From assembly GCA_035530055.1 (NCBI GenBank), contig DATKVN010000019.1, forward strand, positions 1 through 33,009: a DNA stretch of 33,009 nucleotides, written 5' to 3'. Below, in pieces: positions 7,407 through 15,363 of the stretch. Within the stretch, counting starts at the first letter, position 1, and each line of letters starts with the position of its first letter. The notes beneath the pieces were generated by a model. That model was not told the DNA's origin, searched no databases, and was given only the letters and a program-made list of their open reading frames with translations. This stretch comes from a bacterium (GTDB taxonomy: Bacteria; UBA6262; WVXT01). Made by a program: the position numbers and the translations under genes.

Positions 7407-8305
7407 TGCTCCACAACCTCCACTCTATCCCCATCTTTAAGGTAGTGTTGGCCGGTAACGACCATTTTCTCACCAAAATTGAGTCCAGATTTTACTTCCA
7501 CCAGTCCCTGTTGAGATATGCCTGTTTCTACCACTTTTTTCATAGCGCTTCCGCCTGCAACAACAAAGACGAACGAACTCCCTGAATTGGGTTCCTCCAA
7601 TATCGCATCCTTCGGTACTACCACAGCCCCTTTTGAGGAAACTACAACAATGTCTATCTCAGCAAACATTCCTGGCTTCAAGCTGTGATGAGGATTGGGA
7701 AGAGTAATTTCGGCGTAGGCGCTACGGGTGATGGGGTCGACAACAGGGCTAAGGCGCGTTAGTTTTCCATTAAAGGTTCTATCAGGATAAGCGTCAACTC
7801 TAACCCTTGCTTGTTTTCCTTTAGAAACCTTCACCATATCTTTTTCCGGAATACTGAATTCCACTTTAACCCGGTCCATCCTGGCAATTAGCGCTACCGG
7901 GGTTTCCAGCCCGATCGTACTTCCTTTGTCAAGGTAAAGACGCCCCACGGTTCCGCTCAAAGGCGATTTCACTTTTGCTTCCTCAAACTCCATGCCAGTG
8001 ACTGCCCGGTCAACTAAAGCTATGACCTGGTCCTTTTTTACCCAGCTTCCTTCCTCTACTAGATACCGAGAAAGCCTGCCCGTGGCTTCAGAATAGACGG
8101 TCACCTGGTCCTCTCCCTTGATGTCTCCGACAAAAGAGAGAATCAGTTCTAAATCTCCCGACTTCACTTCCTGGATAGCTACTGGGACAAGGCCTTCACC
8201 AACATCCCTCATCTTTTTATCTACGTTTTCTTTCCTTGTGATTACTCGATAGCCTATTCCAATGATAAGAACAATGATTACTATCCAGATAACTTTTCTT
8301 CCCAT
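7403..8305 (-). CDS. RND periplasmic adaptor (membrane fusion protein), hairpinless type
   Basis: At 300 residues this is short for the HlyD/AcrA adaptor family. An N-terminal membrane anchor (about 4-20) precedes two lipoyl half-motifs: EATGRLSRYLVEEGSWVKKD (about 73-92) and SPLSGTVGRLYLDKGSTI (about 114-131). Only about 20 residues separate them, so the long alpha-helical hairpin that usually reaches TolC is missing. Beta-barrel and membrane-proximal domains follow (PVVDPITRSAYAEITLPNP, LKPGMFAEIDIVV, GLNFGEKMVVTGQHYLKDGD). Hairpinless adaptors are known, for example Borrelia BesA. The ATG follows GGGAGG. It lies between the tolC-like gene (52 nt gap) and the permease (ATGA overlap), so it is the adaptor of this pump. 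Confidence 0.9.
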   Translation of the reverse strand: MGRKVIWIVIIVLIIGIGYRVITRKENVDKKMRDVGEGLVPVAIQEVKSGDLELILSFVGDIKGEDQVTVYSEATGRLSRYLVEEGSWVKKDQVIALVDRAVTGMEFEEAKVKSPLSGTVGRLYLDKGSTIGLETPVALIARMDRVKVEFSIPEKDMVKVSKGKQARVRVDAYPDRTFNGKLTRLSPVVDPITRSAYAEITLPNPHHSLKPGMFAEIDIVVVSSKGAVVVPKDAILEEPNSGSSFVFVVAGGSAMKKVVETGISQQGLVEVKSGLNFGEKMVVTGQHYLKDGDRVEVVEQ

Positions 8306-8357
8306 CTAATCCTCCCTAATATTCCGCTATTTTTGATTAATCTCTTCCAGACTAAAA

Positions 8358-9662
8358 TCACCTGCCCATTGCTTTTTCAAGTTTTGCCTTTGCTATTTGA
8401 TAATTTGCCAGAGCCTGCAAGTAAGCTGTTTTGGCCTCTGTCATTGCCAGCTGACTATCCATGAATTCTAAGTTAGTTATCAGTCCGCCAGTATACCTTT
8501 TTTCAGCAATGCGCATCGCCTCTTCAGCCTGGCCCACATTTTCCCGCTGAGAAATAATTGTCTCTTCTTCCTGGCGAAGATTAAGGTATATTTCTCTTAC
8601 CTCAAGTTCAATCTCTTCATTTTTGCCTTCTAAGTTATACTTCACCTCTTTGAATTGCGATCGGGACTGAAGTACTTTTCCCTTTGTGGAAAACCCGCTG
8701 AAAATCGGAAACTGCAGAACTACCATGGCATTCCATTCCTTCCCCCACTCATCTTTCCAGTGGTAAGGCTTCTGAAACTGATAGTTATAAATGGTTGAAA
8801 GGAGTGGCTTATTGGAGGCACTCGCCAAGCGGACCTGGGCGAGAGCGATGTTTTCCTGTTCTTTTAAGGAGATTATTTCCGGTCTATTTCTTAGAGCCTC
8901 CTCTATGGCCAGGGAAAGCTCTATCTCCGTTGCTTCGTATTTGAGTTCCCCTTGAGGTCTCACTTCTGTCCGGGAAGGAAATCCAAGCAATGACTTGAAG
9001 CGGTTTTCAGCCAGGGTCAGACTGTTCCTTGACCTGATCAATTGAGGTTTAAGGTTGGCAAGCTCAACTCTGGCTCGCAGGAGGTCAAATTTAGAAGCTA
9101 ACCCATTCTCATAACGCTCCTCTACCTGCAGGAGATGTCTCTCCATCTGAGCATAGGATTCCTGGGAAAGGTTCAGGAGTTCTCCGGCCAGGATGAGATT
9201 ATAAAAAGACTCGGTTACCTGGAATTTAAGAAGATTCTTTTCTTTTCTATAATCTTCCTCGCTTATCCTCTGATTTGAACTGGCCTGTCTGTAGCTATTC
9301 TTGATTCTTCCCCAGGTGAAGATAGGCTGTTCAATCGTTGCCGTAGCAGTATACGTATCCTGGCCCCTAACGACAACGTCATTTCCTCCCCCGATTGATA
9401 TTTTCTGCCCCTCACCCAGCCGAAGATAGTTGCCCCCAAGAGAAAGTGTAGGCAAGAATCCAGCTCTGGCCACAATCAATTCTCCCTTAGCTACTCCCAG
9501 TCTCTCTTTTGCCGCCAGGATCTTTTTATTTCCCTCCAGAGCAATTTCTATACTTTTCTCCAAGGTCAGTTCCTTTATCTCCTCAGCCCAGGAAGGCAAG
9601 GATGAGAGGCAGGCGAGAAGAATAATGACGCTTGAAATTACTTTAACCCGGACGTGAATCAT
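8358..9662 (-). CDS. TolC-family outer-membrane efflux protein
   Basis: A 434-residue protein with a signal peptide cleaved after about residue 26 (...LSSLPSWA). The mature part shows the two-fold TolC repeat: long amphipathic helices and short barrel strands, for example ARAGFLPTLSLGGNYLR in the first half and ENGLASKFDLLRARVELANL and GGLITNLEFMDSQLAMTEAK at the repeat equivalents. It should form the trimeric outer-membrane channel and periplasmic tunnel through which the RND pump expels substrate. Its ATG overlaps the tetR stop as ATGA, so its translation is probably coupled to the regulator. The length is normal for the family. Confidence 0.92.
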   Translation of the reverse strand: MIHVRVKVISSVIILLACLSSLPSWAEEIKELTLEKSIEIALEGNKKILAAKERLGVAKGELIVARAGFLPTLSLGGNYLRLGEGQKISIGGGNDVVVRGQDTYTATATIEQPIFTWGRIKNSYRQASSNQRISEEDYRKEKNLLKFQVTESFYNLILAGELLNLSQESYAQMERHLLQVEERYENGLASKFDLLRARVELANLKPQLIRSRNSLTLAENRFKSLLGFPSRTEVRPQGELKYEATEIELSLAIEEALRNRPEIISLKEQENIALAQVRLASASNKPLLSTIYNYQFQKPYHWKDEWGKEWNAMVVLQFPIFSGFSTKGKVLQSRSQFKEVKYNLEGKNEEIELEVREIYLNLRQEEETIISQRENVGQAEEAMRIAEKRYTGGLITNLEFMDSQLAMTEAKTAYLQALANYQIAKAKLEKAMGR

Positions 9663-10270
9663 TTGCTAATCCCCTTAAGAAAAATGTCCATTACCATAAG
9701 CTTGTATCTATCCGGAGGATTTTTCTCATCCTTAACTAACCAGTCGAAGATCACTGACCTAATTATCCCCATAAAGGAGGCTGCTGCCAGGGTTGGCTCA
9801 ACTTTCCTGAATTCCCCGGACTTTATCCCCTCTTGAACTATCGAGGCTATTCCTTCCATCGTCTTTCTGTGCTCTTTTATAATATAAGAACGAACTTCCC
9901 TCAAAGTAGTGGCGTATAGCTTTTGGGACTCGGAATGTACAATTCGCATGAACTCTCTATTTTCTCCAACGTATTCAAACATTTTGGAGACGACTGCTTC
10001 CAATCTTTCCCCATTGGAGAGTTGGCTATTCATTATCTCTTTAAGCAATTTTCTTTGTCCCTCTAGTCCCTCTTTGATGAGGCTCAAGAAGACCTCCTCT
10101 TTTCTCTTGAAATAGAAATAGAGGCTAGCCTTTCCAAAGCCAGCTTCTAAAGCAATATCCTTCACAGTAGTTGCTTCATATCCTTTACGGGAAAAGACTC
10201 TTTTGGCTGCGGATAGAATCCCTTCTATTTTGGCCTCTTTTTCTTTCTCTTTCCTTTCCTCTCTTTTCAT
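9659..10270 (-). CDS. TetR/AcrR-family transcriptional regulator of the efflux operon
   Basis: A 203-residue regulator with a highly charged N-terminal extension (KREERKEKEKEAK) and a TetR DNA-binding domain, ILSAAKRVFSRKGYEATTVK with the helix-turn-helix DIALEAGFGKASLYFYF at about 38-54. The C-terminal ligand-binding domain is poorly conserved, as usual. It is the first gene of the efflux operon, with a GGAGGGCGGA site before its ATG and a strong promoter about 55-80 nt upstream. Palindromes overlap this promoter, so autorepression relieved by a pump substrate is likely. This is inferred from family habit and gene position. Confidence 0.92.
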   Translation of the reverse strand: MKREERKEKEKEAKIEGILSAAKRVFSRKGYEATTVKDIALEAGFGKASLYFYFKRKEEVFLSLIKEGLEGQRKLLKEIMNSQLSNGERLEAVVSKMFEYVGENREFMRIVHSESQKLYATTLREVRSYIIKEHRKTMEGIASIVQEGIKSGEFRKVEPTLAAASFMGIIRSVIFDWLVKDEKNPPDRYKLMVMDIFLKGISK

Positions 10271-10295
10271 TCCGCCCTCCGGGAATGGACTGTTC

Positions 10296-10311
10296 GGTCG
10301 ATAACCCGACC
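10296..10311. promoter_or_regulatory. candidate operator or leader hairpin upstream of tetR
   Basis: GGTCG and CGACC form an inverted repeat with 6 nt between, lying just downstream of the expected transcription start of the tetR operon. It could be a TetR half-site pair or a small leader hairpin. Confidence 0.4.
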
Positions 10312-10321
10312 TGTTGGTTTA

Positions 10322-10350
10322 ATATTATACCACTTCTCGGTATTTGTCAA
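10322..10350 (-). promoter_or_regulatory. sigma70-type promoter of the efflux operon with embedded palindrome
   Basis: On the minus strand a perfect TTGACA (10345-10350) is followed after 17 nt by TAATAT (10322-10327), or after 15 nt by TATAAT (10324-10329). The spacer holds an inverted repeat, ATACC(7)GGTAT at 10327-10343. A repressor bound there would sit between the -35 and -10 boxes, so it is the best TetR operator candidate. The leader to the tetR ATG is about 45 nt. Confidence 0.72.
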
Positions 10351-10365
10351 GTACATTTTAAAAAG

Positions 10366-10388
10366 AAAAAAGTGACAGGTACTTTTTT
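10366..10388 (-). terminator. candidate terminator downstream of the rhomboid gene
   Basis: An 8-bp perfect stem AAAAAAGT/ACTTTTTT with loop ACCTGTC is followed on the minus strand by CTTTTT. The stem is AT-rich and so weak, but its position, 36 nt after the rhomboid stop and just before the efflux promoter, fits the end of the aro operon. It may instead be one more small palindrome of the kind found throughout the window. Confidence 0.4.
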
Positions 10389-10423
10389 AGGTAGGACTTA
10401 CAGATGGGTTAAGAGAGGATGAT

Positions 10424-11230
10424 TTACTGCTTTTCCTTGCGTGAGTATTCGTCCATGATTTTTTTCTCTTCTGCCGTTAAACTATCAACACCATGTAGCA
10501 GAATCTTGTCAAGAATTTGATTAATTCTCTCTTCAATTTTGTAAGATTTAGTTTCGTATTTTTTCTTTCTTTTTAAACTGATTTTTGGCAGCCGTAAGAA
10601 TGTAAATAGTCTTTCTGGATGAAAACGATATTTCCAGAGGGGAAACTTTAAATATACATAACCTACTAATAAACCGCCAAGATGACCAAAATGGGCAATG
10701 TTAGACCTCCCCCTTGAAATCCCAGCCAACAAGGCAACAGCTCCAATCAGAATAACAAAATGTTTTGCTTTGATAGGAAAGAGGAAGTATAGATAAATTA
10801 TAGAATCGGGATATAGCATTGCAAATGCGACGAGAATTCCGTAGATTGCCCCTGAAGCTCCTACAACTGGGATTCTGGAATTTAGTGAAGTGATGAAGAT
10901 AAAAAAGCCAGCTCCTAAACCACAGGTAAAATAGTACTTAAGGAAGGATTTAGTTCCCCATTCTCTCTCTATCGGTTTTCCAAACATCCACAGGACAAAT
11001 AGATTTATTAACAGGTGGAATAGTCCCCCGTGAAGAAACATGTGGGTGATTATTTGCCAGAGCCATAAACTCTTCACCACCCGGTAAGGGACTAAACCAA
11101 AAATGTACAGAAAATTTCTTCCTACAAACATCTGAATTATGTATACAGAAACATTGGCGATTATTAGCCATTTTATCGCCCTGCCCCATCGACGGGAGAA
11201 TAAAGGTTGTTGATAATATCTGTAAGCCAT
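10424..11230 (-). CDS. rhomboid-family intramembrane serine protease
   Basis: A 268-residue polytopic membrane protein. Catalytic features of rhomboids are present: HxxxN in FHLLINL (H72, N76), GASGA with the nucleophile S126, and AHFGHLGG with the catalytic His, probably H183. It should cleave membrane-anchored substrates within the bilayer; the substrate is unknown. After the last membrane segment comes a basic stretch and a C-terminal tail with LHGVDSLTAEEKKIMDEYS, resembling the small soluble domain often attached to bacterial rhomboids. No good ribosome binding site precedes the ATG. It lies 14 nt after aroC and is the last gene of that operon, so it may rely on translational read-on from aroC. 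Confidence 0.92.
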   Translation of the reverse strand: MAYRYYQQPLFSRRWGRAIKWLIIANVSVYIIQMFVGRNFLYIFGLVPYRVVKSLWLWQIITHMFLHGGLFHLLINLFVLWMFGKPIEREWGTKSFLKYYFTCGLGAGFFIFITSLNSRIPVVGASGAIYGILVAFAMLYPDSIIYLYFLFPIKAKHFVILIGAVALLAGISRGRSNIAHFGHLGGLLVGYVYLKFPLWKYRFHPERLFTFLRLPKISLKRKKKYETKSYKIEERINQILDKILLHGVDSLTAEEKKIMDEYSRKEKQ

Positions 11231-11244
11231 TTTGGTTCAAAAGA

Positions 11245-12408
11245 TTAACGATTTTTAAGCTCTTCTATATAACGCTCGAAGTTCGATTTCATCTCTTTGA
11301 GAGAATCACCGCCAAACTTCTCTCTCATTGCCCGGACTATCTCTAAAGCGACTACTGCCTCTCCAATTACGCTGGCTGAAGGAACAGCGCAGATATCGGC
11401 TCTGACGACCTCAGCGGCAACCTCTTTCTTTGTAATCATATCTACCGACTTGAGGGGTTTCTTCAATGAAGAGAGTGGCTTCATTGCTACCCGGGTGATA
11501 ATATTTTCTCCATTACTTATTCCGCCCTCAATTCCACCAGAATTATTAGTCTTTCGGTAGTAACCCTTACCTGCTTCATAGAAAATCTCATCGTGTACCT
11601 TAGAGCCAGGTTTTCTGGCAATGACAAATCCTTCACCAATTTCCACTCCCTTCACTGCGGGAATGGACATCAATGCCTGAGCCAGCCTGCCATCAAGCCT
11701 TAAATCCCACTGCGTATGGCTCCCCAGCCCTAGTGGAGGATTAATAACTAACACGGTGAACACTCCCCCCAGGGTATCTCCTGATTTCTCTGCTTTTTTA
11801 ATTGCTTCTACCATCTTTTTTTCCGCGCCCTTATCCGGACAGCGAACTGGAGATGACTCACTCGCTTTTTCTATCTGTTCTGGACTTAATTTTGAAATTC
11901 CGGCCTGGATACCACCAATCTCTTCAGTCATACTCACCACTTTGATGGCGAACTCGGCCAGGAGCCTTTTGCACACAGCTCCCACTGCTACTCTGGCAGC
12001 AGTTTCCCGAGCAGAGGCCCTTTCCAGGATATCCCTTAAATCCTCACGGCCATACTTCAGGGCACCAGCCAGGTCGGCATGACCTGGTCGGGGACGAACC
12101 ATCCTCCCTTCCATCTTTTTATCTGAGGCATAAATAGACATCAATTTTTTCCAGTTTTCCCAGTCTTTGTTAATTATGGTCATAGTAATGGGGCTACCGA
12201 TAGTTTCTCCCCAGCGTAAGCCAGAAGTAACTTCCACTCTATCTTTCTCAATCTTTTGCATTCTCTCGCCCCGGCCGAAGCCTCTCTGTCGCCGGGCAAG
12301 TTCTTTATTAATCTCTTCCTCTCTCAATTTTAATCCTGAAGGTATCCCTTCAAGTATCGCATGCAAACATTTCCCATGAGACTCACCAGAGGTAACATAA
12401 CGGAACAT
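11245..12408 (-). CDS. aroC: chorismate synthase
   Basis: A 387-residue enzyme converting 5-enolpyruvylshikimate-3-phosphate to chorismate, using reduced FMN, in the last step of the shikimate pathway. Family signatures are complete: GESHG (8-12), the RRQRGFGRGERM segment near residue 40, RPGHADLAGALKYG, SARETAARVAVGAV, and GGIEGGISNGENIITRVAMKP. The length is normal. The ATG is preceded by GGAGGGCG. It shares the transcript with aroE, which acts earlier in the same pathway, with only the small unknown gene between them. Confidence 0.97.
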   Translation of the reverse strand: MFRYVTSGESHGKCLHAILEGIPSGLKLREEEINKELARRQRGFGRGERMQKIEKDRVEVTSGLRWGETIGSPITMTIINKDWENWKKLMSIYASDKKMEGRMVRPRPGHADLAGALKYGREDLRDILERASARETAARVAVGAVCKRLLAEFAIKVVSMTEEIGGIQAGISKLSPEQIEKASESSPVRCPDKGAEKKMVEAIKKAEKSGDTLGGVFTVLVINPPLGLGSHTQWDLRLDGRLAQALMSIPAVKGVEIGEGFVIARKPGSKVHDEIFYEAGKGYYRKTNNSGGIEGGISNGENIITRVAMKPLSSLKKPLKSVDMITKKEVAAEVVRADICAVPSASVIGEAVVALEIVRAMREKFGGDSLKEMKSNFERYIEELKNR

Positions 12409-12434
12409 AAGCGCCCTCCATTGAAAGTTTTTAT

Positions 12435-12659
12435 CTATTCCCTTTCTTTCTTAAAGAATTCGAGCTCCCATAAGTCTTTTTCTTGATCATATTTTAAGAT
12501 ATAAATGTGTTTATCCTTGTCTCTTACTTTGAAATAGAGACAACCCGGGCTATACCATTGATCGATTATTTCCTTGATGAGAAATTCTCTGTTGTTAATG
12601 GTAAAACTGATAGGTCTTTGGTTAGCTTTATAATCAGAATAACATTTTACTTTTAGCAT
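12435..12659 (-). CDS. small conserved-looking protein between aroE and aroC
   Basis: A 74-residue protein, MLKVKCYSDYKANQRPISF at the start, predicted mostly beta-strand, with many aromatic and charged residues and no membrane segment or signal. Its pattern (a Cys-Tyr-Ser start, RPISFTINNREFLIKEIIDQW, then KVRDKDKHIYILKYDQEKDLWEL) recalls short beta-rich proteins of unknown function in several phyla, but I cannot name a family. Its ATG lies inside the end of aroE (7-nt overlap), indicating coupled translation, and it ends 26 nt before aroC. Confidence 0.72.
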   Translation of the reverse strand: MLKVKCYSDYKANQRPISFTINNREFLIKEIIDQWYSPGCLYFKVRDKDKHIYILKYDQEKDLWELEFFKKERE

Positions 12660-13516
12660 TGCCCTAAAAGCTCTTCAAGAATTTTATTTCTCATTACTTC
12701 TATAGGTGCCTTCTGACCTGTCCAGATTTCAAATGAGGCTGCTCCCTGATGTATCAACATTCCTATTCCGCCCAGAGCTTTTAATCCTCTTTTTTTTGCT
12801 GCTTCAATTAATGGAGTTTCTCTATTATAAACCACATCATAAATAAAAAGGTCTTTATGGAGATACTCAGGGTCAACCACACAGGGATCTCCTTTCTTCA
12901 TGCCCATTGACGTGGCATTGACGAGAAGGGTGCTTCCCAAGAGGGTTTTTGCAAATTCCTTATCATCGGGAAAGAGGGCATAGACTGGACAATCGGGAAT
13001 GTTTTCTCGAAGTCTCCCTACCAGAGTTTCTGCCCTTTCCACTATCTTATCAGTAATAACCAGTCTCTCCACTCCCCTCTCAGCCAATTTTACAGCTACT
13101 GCCTTTCCTGCCCCTCCTGCACCGATCAGAAAAACCTTCTGACCTTCGAGTTTTACTTTGCCATCGGTGAGTAAAGATGTGATGAAACCCTGACCATCCG
13201 TATTATAACCTATAAGTTTTCCCTCTCGATTATGAATCGTGTTTACAGCACCAATTAATTTAGCTTCGGGCGTGATTTCATCCAGGTATTTCATAACTTC
13301 TTCTTTATAGGGGATGGTTACATTTGCCCCCGCGACATTTGATGCCCTTAAACCCGTTACTGCTTCCTTCAAATGAGAGGGCTTTACCGAAAAGAGGAGA
13401 TATACAAAATCGAGCCCCAGGGATTGGAAAGCAGCATTGTGCATAAGTGGGCTTCTCGAATGCTCTACCGGATAGCCAATCAATTTCACAATTTTCGTAG
13501 AACCAGATGGTTTCAT
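12653..13516 (-). CDS. aroE: shikimate dehydrogenase
   Basis: A 287-residue NADP-dependent enzyme reducing 3-dehydroshikimate to shikimate. Seen in the sequence: the substrate-binding GYPVEHSRSPLMHNAAF near the N-terminus, catalytic K71 in NVTIPYKEEV, D107 in YNTDGQGF, the dinucleotide-binding glycine loop GAGGAGKAV at about 132-140, and GGIGMLIHQGAASFEIWTG near the end. The ATG follows the pmbA-like stop by 2 nt, with GGTGAG upstream inside that gene. The length is normal for AroE. Confidence 0.96.
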   Translation of the reverse strand: MKPSGSTKIVKLIGYPVEHSRSPLMHNAAFQSLGLDFVYLLFSVKPSHLKEAVTGLRASNVAGANVTIPYKEEVMKYLDEITPEAKLIGAVNTIHNREGKLIGYNTDGQGFITSLLTDGKVKLEGQKVFLIGAGGAGKAVAVKLAERGVERLVITDKIVERAETLVGRLRENIPDCPVYALFPDDKEFAKTLLGSTLLVNATSMGMKKGDPCVVDPEYLHKDLFIYDVVYNRETPLIEAAKKRGLKALGGIGMLIHQGAASFEIWTGQKAPIEVMRNKILEELLGQC

Positions 13517-13518
13517 CT

Positions 13519-14892
13519 TTACTCACCACTAATAAGAAGATTGGAGATTCTTATGGTAGGAGAACCTAAACTTCCATAAAATTCTAAGTCATCGCCAATG
13601 GCGTCGATGGAATTCAAAAGGTCGAGAACATTGCCTGCTATGGTGACTCCGTGGACAGGAAAGGAAAACTTTCCTTTATCTATCCATAATCCACTAACTC
13701 CCACGGAAAAATCTCCCGAGACAGGGTCTGCTGTGTGCATTCCCATAGTCTCCATTACATAGAGCCCTTTATCTATACTGGCAATCAATTCCTCCCTTTT
13801 GGTCCTTCCTTTCTCCAGAAAGAAATTGGTGATCCCCACAGAGGGTAAAGCCTTAAAAGAGCTCCTGGAAGCATTGCCGGTTGAGGCAACTTTATCCTTT
13901 CTCGCAGTATAGGAATCGTAAAGGAATGTAGAAAGTATGCCATCCTTAACCAGAACTGTCCTTCTTTTCGGTATACCTTCGTCATCGAAGGGAAAGGTAG
14001 CTACTCCTCCTCTCAAGGTGCCATCATCAATAATATTGACAATCTTATTGGCAATCCTCTTTCCTCTCTTTTTTGCAAATGGAGACTTTTTCTTCTGTAC
14101 AGAGTCGGCGCCAAGACCTCTGGCGATAAACCTGAGAAAACTGGAAACCACCAGCGGTTCTAAAACGATAGATGCCCTCTGAGTTTTTAGCCTCTTCGCT
14201 CCCAAAAGAGAGACAGCCCGACGGGCTGCATTTTCAGCAAGCTTCTTGAAATGGAGCTCTTCAAACTTCCTCTTCTCAGCAAAATCGGAGCCAAGCTGAA
14301 TCTCTTTACTTCTCTCCCTCAGAAACATTTTAGCCTCAGCCACAGCAATCAGGCCACAAGAACAGTGGGTACCTCTATAACCTGCTTTCAGTCCTTTCGA
14401 ATTGAAGATAAATATTTCCTGCTGGCTATCACTATAGGATGTCCTAAGTACTCTTTTTACCCTCTCATCGTAAGCAAGAGCCTTCTTTTCCATCTCTTTA
14501 ATTTTGTCGATTTTTATTCCCACGGGAATTTTAGTCAACTCTTGGTCATATAAATCTTCATATAAAAACCTATTCGACTTTTTTTGCCTGCTGACTTGGG
14601 GCAAAGAGTTGCACTCATCGGGAGTAGCGTTTAAGGCATTATTCTTAGCCTGCTGAATTAACCTCTCAATACTCTCCCGGTCAAAACCAGTAGTATAAGC
14701 AAAACCCATCCTGTTTTTAGAAAAGATTCTTAAGCCAATTCCAGAACTATACGGGGTATTAAAATTTTCCAGTTTCTGCTCGGAAACATCAATACCGATT
14801 GCCCGAAATGTCTTTATATAAACTTCAGCTTCTTCTCCCTTCGAACGGCAAACTCGCTCGATTATCTCCTCGCCTATTTTTGAATAGTCCAC
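13519..14892 (-). CDS. pmbA: TldE/PmbA-family protein (TldD-TldE protease partner)
   Basis: A 457-residue protein matching the PmbA/TldE half of the TldD-TldE complex, which unfolds and degrades certain peptides (for example microcin B17 precursor and CcdA in E. coli). The TldD subunit carries the HExxxH metal site. No HExxxH is present here, and the C-terminal portion (MGMHTADPVSGDFSVGVSG and GVTIAGN) fits the TldE/PmbA side. No tldD lies in the window, so the partner must be elsewhere if the complex exists. The start is GTG at 14890-14892, with AAAAGGA upstream. It follows the small membrane protein by 31 nt in one operon. Confidence 0.9.
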   Translation of the reverse strand: MDYSKIGEEIIERVCRSKGEEAEVYIKTFRAIGIDVSEQKLENFNTPYSSGIGLRIFSKNRMGFAYTTGFDRESIERLIQQAKNNALNATPDECNSLPQVSRQKKSNRFLYEDLYDQELTKIPVGIKIDKIKEMEKKALAYDERVKRVLRTSYSDSQQEIFIFNSKGLKAGYRGTHCSCGLIAVAEAKMFLRERSKEIQLGSDFAEKRKFEELHFKKLAENAARRAVSLLGAKRLKTQRASIVLEPLVVSSFLRFIARGLGADSVQKKKSPFAKKRGKRIANKIVNIIDDGTLRGGVATFPFDDEGIPKRRTVLVKDGILSTFLYDSYTARKDKVASTGNASRSSFKALPSVGITNFFLEKGRTKREELIASIDKGLYVMETMGMHTADPVSGDFSVGVSGLWIDKGKFSFPVHGVTIAGNVLDLLNSIDAIGDDLEFYGSLGSPTIRISNLLISGE

Positions 14893-14923
14893 ATTGAATC
14901 CTTTTTACTTAAACATTAAAATA

Positions 14924-15133
14924 TTATTTCCTTACAAATCCACCATAGAGAAAAATGATGGAAATGATTAAAAGGACCACACCTATTTTCTTACGGTGGG
15001 TTATCAATAGTTGATCGTTAAACAGATACTTTCGGCCCCAATCGTTAACCCTTATTATAATTGTTGGCCGGTAGAGATAACCCAAACTGATAATGAGAAA
15101 AAAAAGACCTATCAAGACCTCTAATAGTCTCAA
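14924..15133 (-). CDS. small two-helix membrane protein, first gene of the pmbA-aro operon
   Basis: A 69-residue protein with two membrane segments (about residues 4-23 and 48-66) linked by a short basic and polar loop. I do not recognise a family. I place the start at the TTG at 15131-15133: a perfect AGGAGG lies six nt upstream, inside what would be the coding region if the ATG at 15148 were used. It is the first gene after the promoter at 15167-15195, with a leader of only about 25 nt. Confidence 0.68.
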   Translation of the reverse strand: MRLLEVLIGLFFLIISLGYLYRPTIIIRVNDWGRKYLFNDQLLITHRKKIGVVLLIISIIFLYGGFVRK

Positions 15134-15166
15134 ATTAAACCTCCTCATTTATGTTAATTTTAACTA

Positions 15167-15195
15167 AAATTACCATAAAACCAATGCTTTGTCAA
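15167..15195 (-). promoter_or_regulatory. sigma70-type promoter of the pmbA-aroE-aroC-rhomboid operon
   Basis: On the minus strand TTGACA (15190-15195) and TAATTT (15167-15172) are separated by exactly 17 nt. Two perfect tandem copies of a 15-bp sequence end at the -35 box. Transcription should begin near 15160. Confidence 0.75.
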
Positions 15196-15225
15196 CAGAC
15201 TTATTTTAGACAGACTTATTTTAGA
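15196..15225. repeat. two tandem 15-bp repeats abutting the -35 box
   Basis: CAGACTTATTTTAGA occurs twice head to tail (15196-15210 and 15211-15225), directly upstream of the promoter. It may be an activator site or an AT-rich UP element. The rest of the gap (15226-15363) shows no clear feature. Confidence 0.7.
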
Positions 15226-15363
15226 AGAGCCCTGGCTGGCGTTTATATCTAAAATAGAAATTAGGCTTACCCTTTAACCATTCAATATTCATCTTATCCA
15301 TTTACAAAATCCCTATGCAAACCTATGGCTTATTGCAAACATTGAAATCTACTATTTTTCTAT

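Noticed and set aside
15134-15148. ATG at 15148 as start of the small membrane protein
   Set aside because: A perfect AGGAGG lies inside that extension and points to the TTG at 15133.
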